Both the position numbers and the translations under genes were made by a program. From contig JAJYZY010000112.1 of NCBI GenBank assembly GCA_021799715.1, positions 1 to 8,046 of the forward strand: a stretch of DNA of 8,046 nt. The letters are read 5' to 3'. This document shows positions 6,034-8,046 of the stretch, in pieces. Every line of letters starts with the position of its first letter. The stretch's first letter is position 1. The notes beneath the pieces were generated by a model that was not told the origin of the DNA, searched no databases, and saw nothing but the letters and a program-made list of their open reading frames with translations. Source of the stretch: Planctomycetota bacterium (GTDB taxonomy: Bacteria; Planctomycetota; Phycisphaerae; WQYP01).

Positions 6034-6477
6034 TCACCGCACCGAACGGCCTTTAATACGCTCTAAAATATACTCCCAACCCTTGTTAACACCCTGACGA
6101 TGTTCGGGAGCGATGTCGCCGATGGCGCGATGCAATACGGTCAACAGCGTGCCATCGGGCTGTTCGGCCAGGCGATATTGCACGTGCGACATCACCGGGT
6201 AGGACATGAACATCGGGCCACTGATCTCCAGCAACATGGGCGGTTTAATCACCTGAACATGTCCCCAGAAATGCCCCGCATTATTTCCGAGATCACGATA
6301 CCACCGGCCGCCGGGCCACGGTTCGATTTTCATCGGCATTGCCGTGCCATCCGGAAGGTCCGAGCCGGGACCGATTTGTTCCAGAAGAGCTTCGAATACC
6401 AATGCCGGGGTCGCCTTGATTTGAATCTGCTTTTGAATGTGCAGCACGTACTGCTCCGGCCATGCCATTGCCACCAT
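6034..6477 (-). CDS. SRPBCC (AHSA1-like) ligand-binding domain protein
   Basis: A 147-aa single-domain protein of the SRPBCC/START-like superfamily, closest in style to AHSA1 (Aha1-like) proteins. It shows a first strand YVLHIQKQIQIKATPALVFEAL (10-31), the central PMKIEPWPGGRWYRDLG (48-64), the strand WGHVQVIKPPMLLEISGP (71-88), HVQYRLAEQPDGTLLTVLHRA (98-118) and a long C-terminal helix VNKGWEYILERIKGR (130-144). The fold makes a deep hydrophobic pocket, but no ligand can be named. The ATG at 6475-6477 has AAGGAG 6 nt upstream and fits the domain start; two codons on another ATG exists. It begins 22 nt after the arsR stop, so the two form one transcription unit, a widespread pairing in which the repressor controls its SRPBCC partner. 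Confidence 0.9.
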   Translation of the reverse strand: MVAMAWPEQYVLHIQKQIQIKATPALVFEALLEQIGPGSDLPDGTAMPMKIEPWPGGRWYRDLGNNAGHFWGHVQVIKPPMLLEISGPMFMSYPVMSHVQYRLAEQPDGTLLTVLHRAIGDIAPEHRQGVNKGWEYILERIKGRSVR

Positions 6478-6499
6478 GTTAAACTCCTTGCATAAATCG

Positions 6500-6877
6500 T
6501 TATGAACGCCCGCTTGAACCGCCCGGAAGCACACTACCCCGATCACGCGCTGAAGCTTCTTTAGCCTCGGCACGTTCTTTAATTCGGTCAAGCTGATGTT
6601 GCCAAAAATGTTCAAAAGTCGCGGCCCAGTCATGAATTTCCTTCAGCGGTGCCGCTTCCAGGCTGTAAAAGCGCTGTCGTCCGGCTTGCCGGACTTTAAC
6701 CAGTCCCACTTCCATCAGTACGCCAAGGTGCTTGGAAACCTGCGGCTGGTTCCAGCCAAGTGCATCAACAATGTCGTTGACCGGCCGTTCACCTTCCGCC
6801 AGCAGTCCCAGCACCTGCCGACGCCGCGGCTCCGCCACAGCGTTAAAGGAATCAAGAGTGGTTCGTGCGCGAGCCAT
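6500..6877 (-). CDS. ArsR-family winged-helix repressor
   Basis: A 125-aa ArsR/SmtB-type transcriptional regulator. The first helix (TLDSFNAVAEPRRRQVLGLLAEGE, 7-30) has the family's ADP-RR-IL-type signature. The helix-turn-helix is VNDIVDALGWNQPQVSKHLGVLMEVGLV (33-60), with QPQVSKHL as recognition helix, and the wing is VRQAGRQRFYSL (62-73). The protein has no cysteine at all, so it is not a thiolate metal sensor. It belongs to the non-metal branch commonly paired with SRPBCC genes. A charged C-terminal helix (KEIHDWAATFEHFWQHQLDRIKERAEAKEA region, 79-108) could aid dimerisation. No Shine-Dalgarno precedes the ATG; the promoter lies so close that the message probably begins at the start codon. 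It likely represses itself and the SRPBCC gene. Confidence 0.92.
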   Translation of the reverse strand: MARARTTLDSFNAVAEPRRRQVLGLLAEGERPVNDIVDALGWNQPQVSKHLGVLMEVGLVKVRQAGRQRFYSLEAAPLKEIHDWAATFEHFWQHQLDRIKERAEAKEASARDRGSVLPGGSSGRS

Positions 6878-6883
6878 GACCTA

Positions 6884-6911
6884 ATCATATACCCATATTG
6901 GAATATGTCAA
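6884..6911 (-). promoter_or_regulatory. Strong sigma-70-type promoter of arsR, probably leaderless
   Basis: On the minus strand a consensus -35 TTGACA (6906-6911) and a -10 TATGAT (6884-6889, five of six) are 16 nt apart. Only six bases (TAGGTC) separate the -10 from the arsR ATG. A start point seven bases downstream of the -10 therefore falls on the A of the ATG, giving a leaderless message, which agrees with the missing Shine-Dalgarno. Confidence 0.75.
6894..6907. promoter_or_regulatory. Putative ArsR operator inside the promoter spacer
   Basis: CATATTGGAATATG is an inverted repeat with 6-bp perfect arms (CATATT / AATATG) around GG. It fills the spacer and touches the -35 of the arsR promoter, so a bound dimer would block RNA polymerase. 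AT-rich dyads of this kind are usual operators of ArsR-family repressors. Autorepression is inferred from position and symmetry. Confidence 0.6.
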
Positions 6912-7222
6912 GTAAAAAATAAAATTTTTTGTAATTATTAACGGGGCTTTAACAGTAAATGCGCATGACGCAAATAATTCCTGTCACGCCGGGAAACAAC
7001 AATTCGTGGCGGGCACCGTGTATCAACGGACGAATATCTTTGCGTTCTTTGGGTCTTTTACGGTTCAAAAGCGGATTGTCACGGTGGTGAACTGTGTTGG
7101 GTCATCATACGCCGTGCAACGAACAACCGTGATGCTTCCGCATCGGGCTATTGTTGGCACGCTCTGCGGTACCGGAGGCGGGATTTCTATGCTCCCAAAC
7201 GCCACGGAAGTCTGCGCATCGC

Positions 7223-7228
7223 TATAAT
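7223..7228 (+). promoter_or_regulatory. Possible -10 element for the HAD gene
   Basis: A perfect TATAAT hexamer lies 32 nt before the chosen ATG (7261). It would place the transcript start near 7235 with a short leader that still contains the GGAG at 7246-7249. No recognisable -35 hexamer lies at the right distance, so the promoter, if real, would need an activator or another determinant. Confidence 0.35.
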
Positions 7229-7260
7229 CGCAATGGATGAACACCGGAGATTCGGTACTG

Positions 7261-7893
7261 ATGAAATATGAACTGGTTGTTTTTGATATGGATGGCACAT
7301 TAACCCTTGACGCACTTGATTTTGACAGCCTGCGCCGAGCGTTGGGGCTGCAGGTCAGGCATCCCATCCTGGAATGGATAGAAACATTGGAATTGGAAAA
7401 GCGGCAACAAGCCTGGGACATCCTGCACCAGCATGAAGCCACGGCGGCGGCAAAATGCCAATTGCGCCCCGGTGCGGACGCGGTTATCGAAAGACTCCGG
7501 AATCGCGGTGTAAAGACCGCGTTGCTTAGCCGCAACAGCCAGAAAAGTGTGGAGACAATACTGCGGCGTTATCCGATGCTTTTTTTTGACCGGGTGGCGT
7601 CCCGCGATCAAATGCCGATCAAACCGGCGGCGGAGAGCCTTTTGAAAATCTGCCGGTCCCTGCGCATCAGCACGACCAACACATTAATGGTCGGCGATTA
7701 CATCTTCGACCTGCAGGTAGCGGCCAATGCCGGTACAGACAGTGCGCTGCTGCTGGAGCCGGAAGCCCCGCTTCCGGATTTCGCCCATCAGGCAACGCAT
7801 CTGGTACGCAAGTTGGAGGATGTCGAACACCTGCTTGATGCACCGGGCTATACCGGTAACACTAAAACCACAGCGGAGGCAACACGGCAATGA
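7261..7893 (+). CDS. HAD-superfamily phosphatase (phosphoglycolate phosphatase-like)
   Basis: A 210-aa haloacid dehalogenase-like hydrolase. Motif I is FDMDGTL with nucleophile Asp9 and acid/base Asp11. Motif II is the serine of LLSRNS (Ser90), motif III the lysine of MPIKP (Lys121) and motif IV VGDYIFDLQVAANAG with Asp146 and Asp150, so every catalytic residue is present. A helical cap (about 17-66) between motifs I and II places it in subfamily I, with phosphoglycolate phosphatase and beta-phosphoglucomutase-type enzymes; the natural substrate cannot be told. The ATG at 7261 is chosen because motif I then sits at its normal distance from the N-terminus and GGAG lies 11 nt upstream; an in-frame ATG at 7237 would add eight residues and lacks a ribosome-binding site. 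The stop overlaps the next start (ATGA), so the two are translationally coupled. Confidence 0.9.
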   Translation: MKYELVVFDMDGTLTLDALDFDSLRRALGLQVRHPILEWIETLELEKRQQAWDILHQHEATAAAKCQLRPGADAVIERLRNRGVKTALLSRNSQKSVETILRRYPMLFFDRVASRDQMPIKPAAESLLKICRSLRISTTNTLMVGDYIFDLQVAANAGTDSALLLEPEAPLPDFAHQATHLVRKLEDVEHLLDAPGYTGNTKTTAEATRQ

Positions 7894-8046
7894 CCCATCC
7901 ATTCCACAACCATTCACACCCATCCATCCGGGCGACCAGCGCATGGGCTATAACCGTGTTCTTGCTTCTAACGATCGCCGGCCATAGCGCGCCAGCCGCA
8001 CCGGCAGGTCCGGTTCCAGCACCCGCAGACAAAGTGATACATGCCC
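7890..8046 (+). CDS. Exported protein, 5' part only
   Basis: The first 52 codons of a gene that leaves the window. The start overlaps the HAD gene stop by 4 nt (ATGA), and GGAGG at 7875-7879 is 10 nt upstream. The product opens with a histidine-rich stretch (MTHPFHNHSHPSIRATS) followed by a hydrophobic core AWAITVFLLLTIAGHS and an AAPA-type small-residue region, which together read as a signal peptide with a likely cleavage site near APAAPA. A proline/alanine-rich linker (GPVPAPADK) follows. The mature domain lies beyond the edge, so its role cannot be stated. Coupling to a HAD phosphatase does not by itself identify it. Confidence 0.75.
   Translation, partial: MTHPFHNHSHPSIRATSAWAITVFLLLTIAGHSAPAAPAGPVPAPADKVIHA

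Larger units (their letters stand above)
6878..7236. other. Divergent gap between arsR and the HAD gene
   Basis: The left end holds the arsR promoter and operator. Next comes an AT-rich stretch (about 6912-6960) that would suit promoter upstream DNA. The remainder to 7222 is of normal composition and contains a 73-codon GTG-started open frame (7006-7227) without a good ribosome-binding site or recognised similarity. A TATAAT lies at the right end. No tRNA or known RNA motif was recognised. Confidence 0.6.

Noticed and set aside
6478..6633. N-terminal extension of the SRPBCC protein by 52 codons
   Set aside because: It would overlap the 3' part of arsR in another frame, while AAGGAG precedes the inner ATG at 6475-6477, where the domain begins.
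7065..7535. 156-codon minus-strand frame across the HAD gene start
   Set aside because: Most of it is antisense to the HAD phosphatase motifs. The serine/arginine-rich product is typical of a shadow frame.

Overview
The window is a typical bacterial chromosomal segment with moderate to high GC. Seven convincing genes and probably one or two more lie on the minus strand between positions 49 and 6877. Two genes lie on the plus strand from 7261 to the right edge. No rRNA, tRNA, CRISPR array or intact insertion sequence was seen. The GxxExxY relic with its flanking ATCYGCG arrays, the ArsR/SRPBCC/DinB/SnoaL set and the GC-rich dispersed repeats would fit Planctomycetota, Verrucomicrobiota or a similar environmental lineage. 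That placement is inference only; nothing here fixes the taxon.

Block 1 (minus, 4030 to about 49) is a tightly packed likely operon. It runs sucC, sucD (the two subunits of succinyl-CoA synthetase), then an Fpg/Nei-type protein whose Shine-Dalgarno lies in the last codons of sucD. A six-helix membrane protein of unknown function and a doubtful 75-codon ORF follow. The Fpg/Nei-like protein keeps the fold, the H2TH region and the four zinc cysteines. It lacks the catalytic N-terminal proline and has substitutions at the usual catalytic lysine and zinc-finger arginine.

Block 2 (4031-4819) is a long stretch with no intact gene. It holds a perfect 9-bp inverted repeat upstream of sucC and a frameshifted, truncated relic of a GxxExxY-family gene. 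The relic is enclosed by two 31-nt imperfect inverted repeats built of ATCYGCG units.

Block 3 (minus, 6877 to 4820) encodes an ArsR-type repressor, an SRPBCC/AHSA1-like protein, a DinB-fold protein and a SnoaL/NTF2-like protein. The arsR promoter is close to consensus, has a palindrome in its spacer, and lies so near the ATG that the message is probably leaderless. GC-rich dispersed repeats sit in the leaders before the DinB and SnoaL genes, and a third copy sits in the 75-codon ORF.

Block 4 (plus, 7261 to the edge) is a HAD-family phosphatase gene that overlaps by 4 nt the start of a gene for an exported protein, which runs off the window. A gap of about 360 bp separates it from the divergent arsR. 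The strongest candidates for something unusual are the active-site-degenerate Nei-like protein in the sucCD operon and the repeat-bounded GxxExxY relic.
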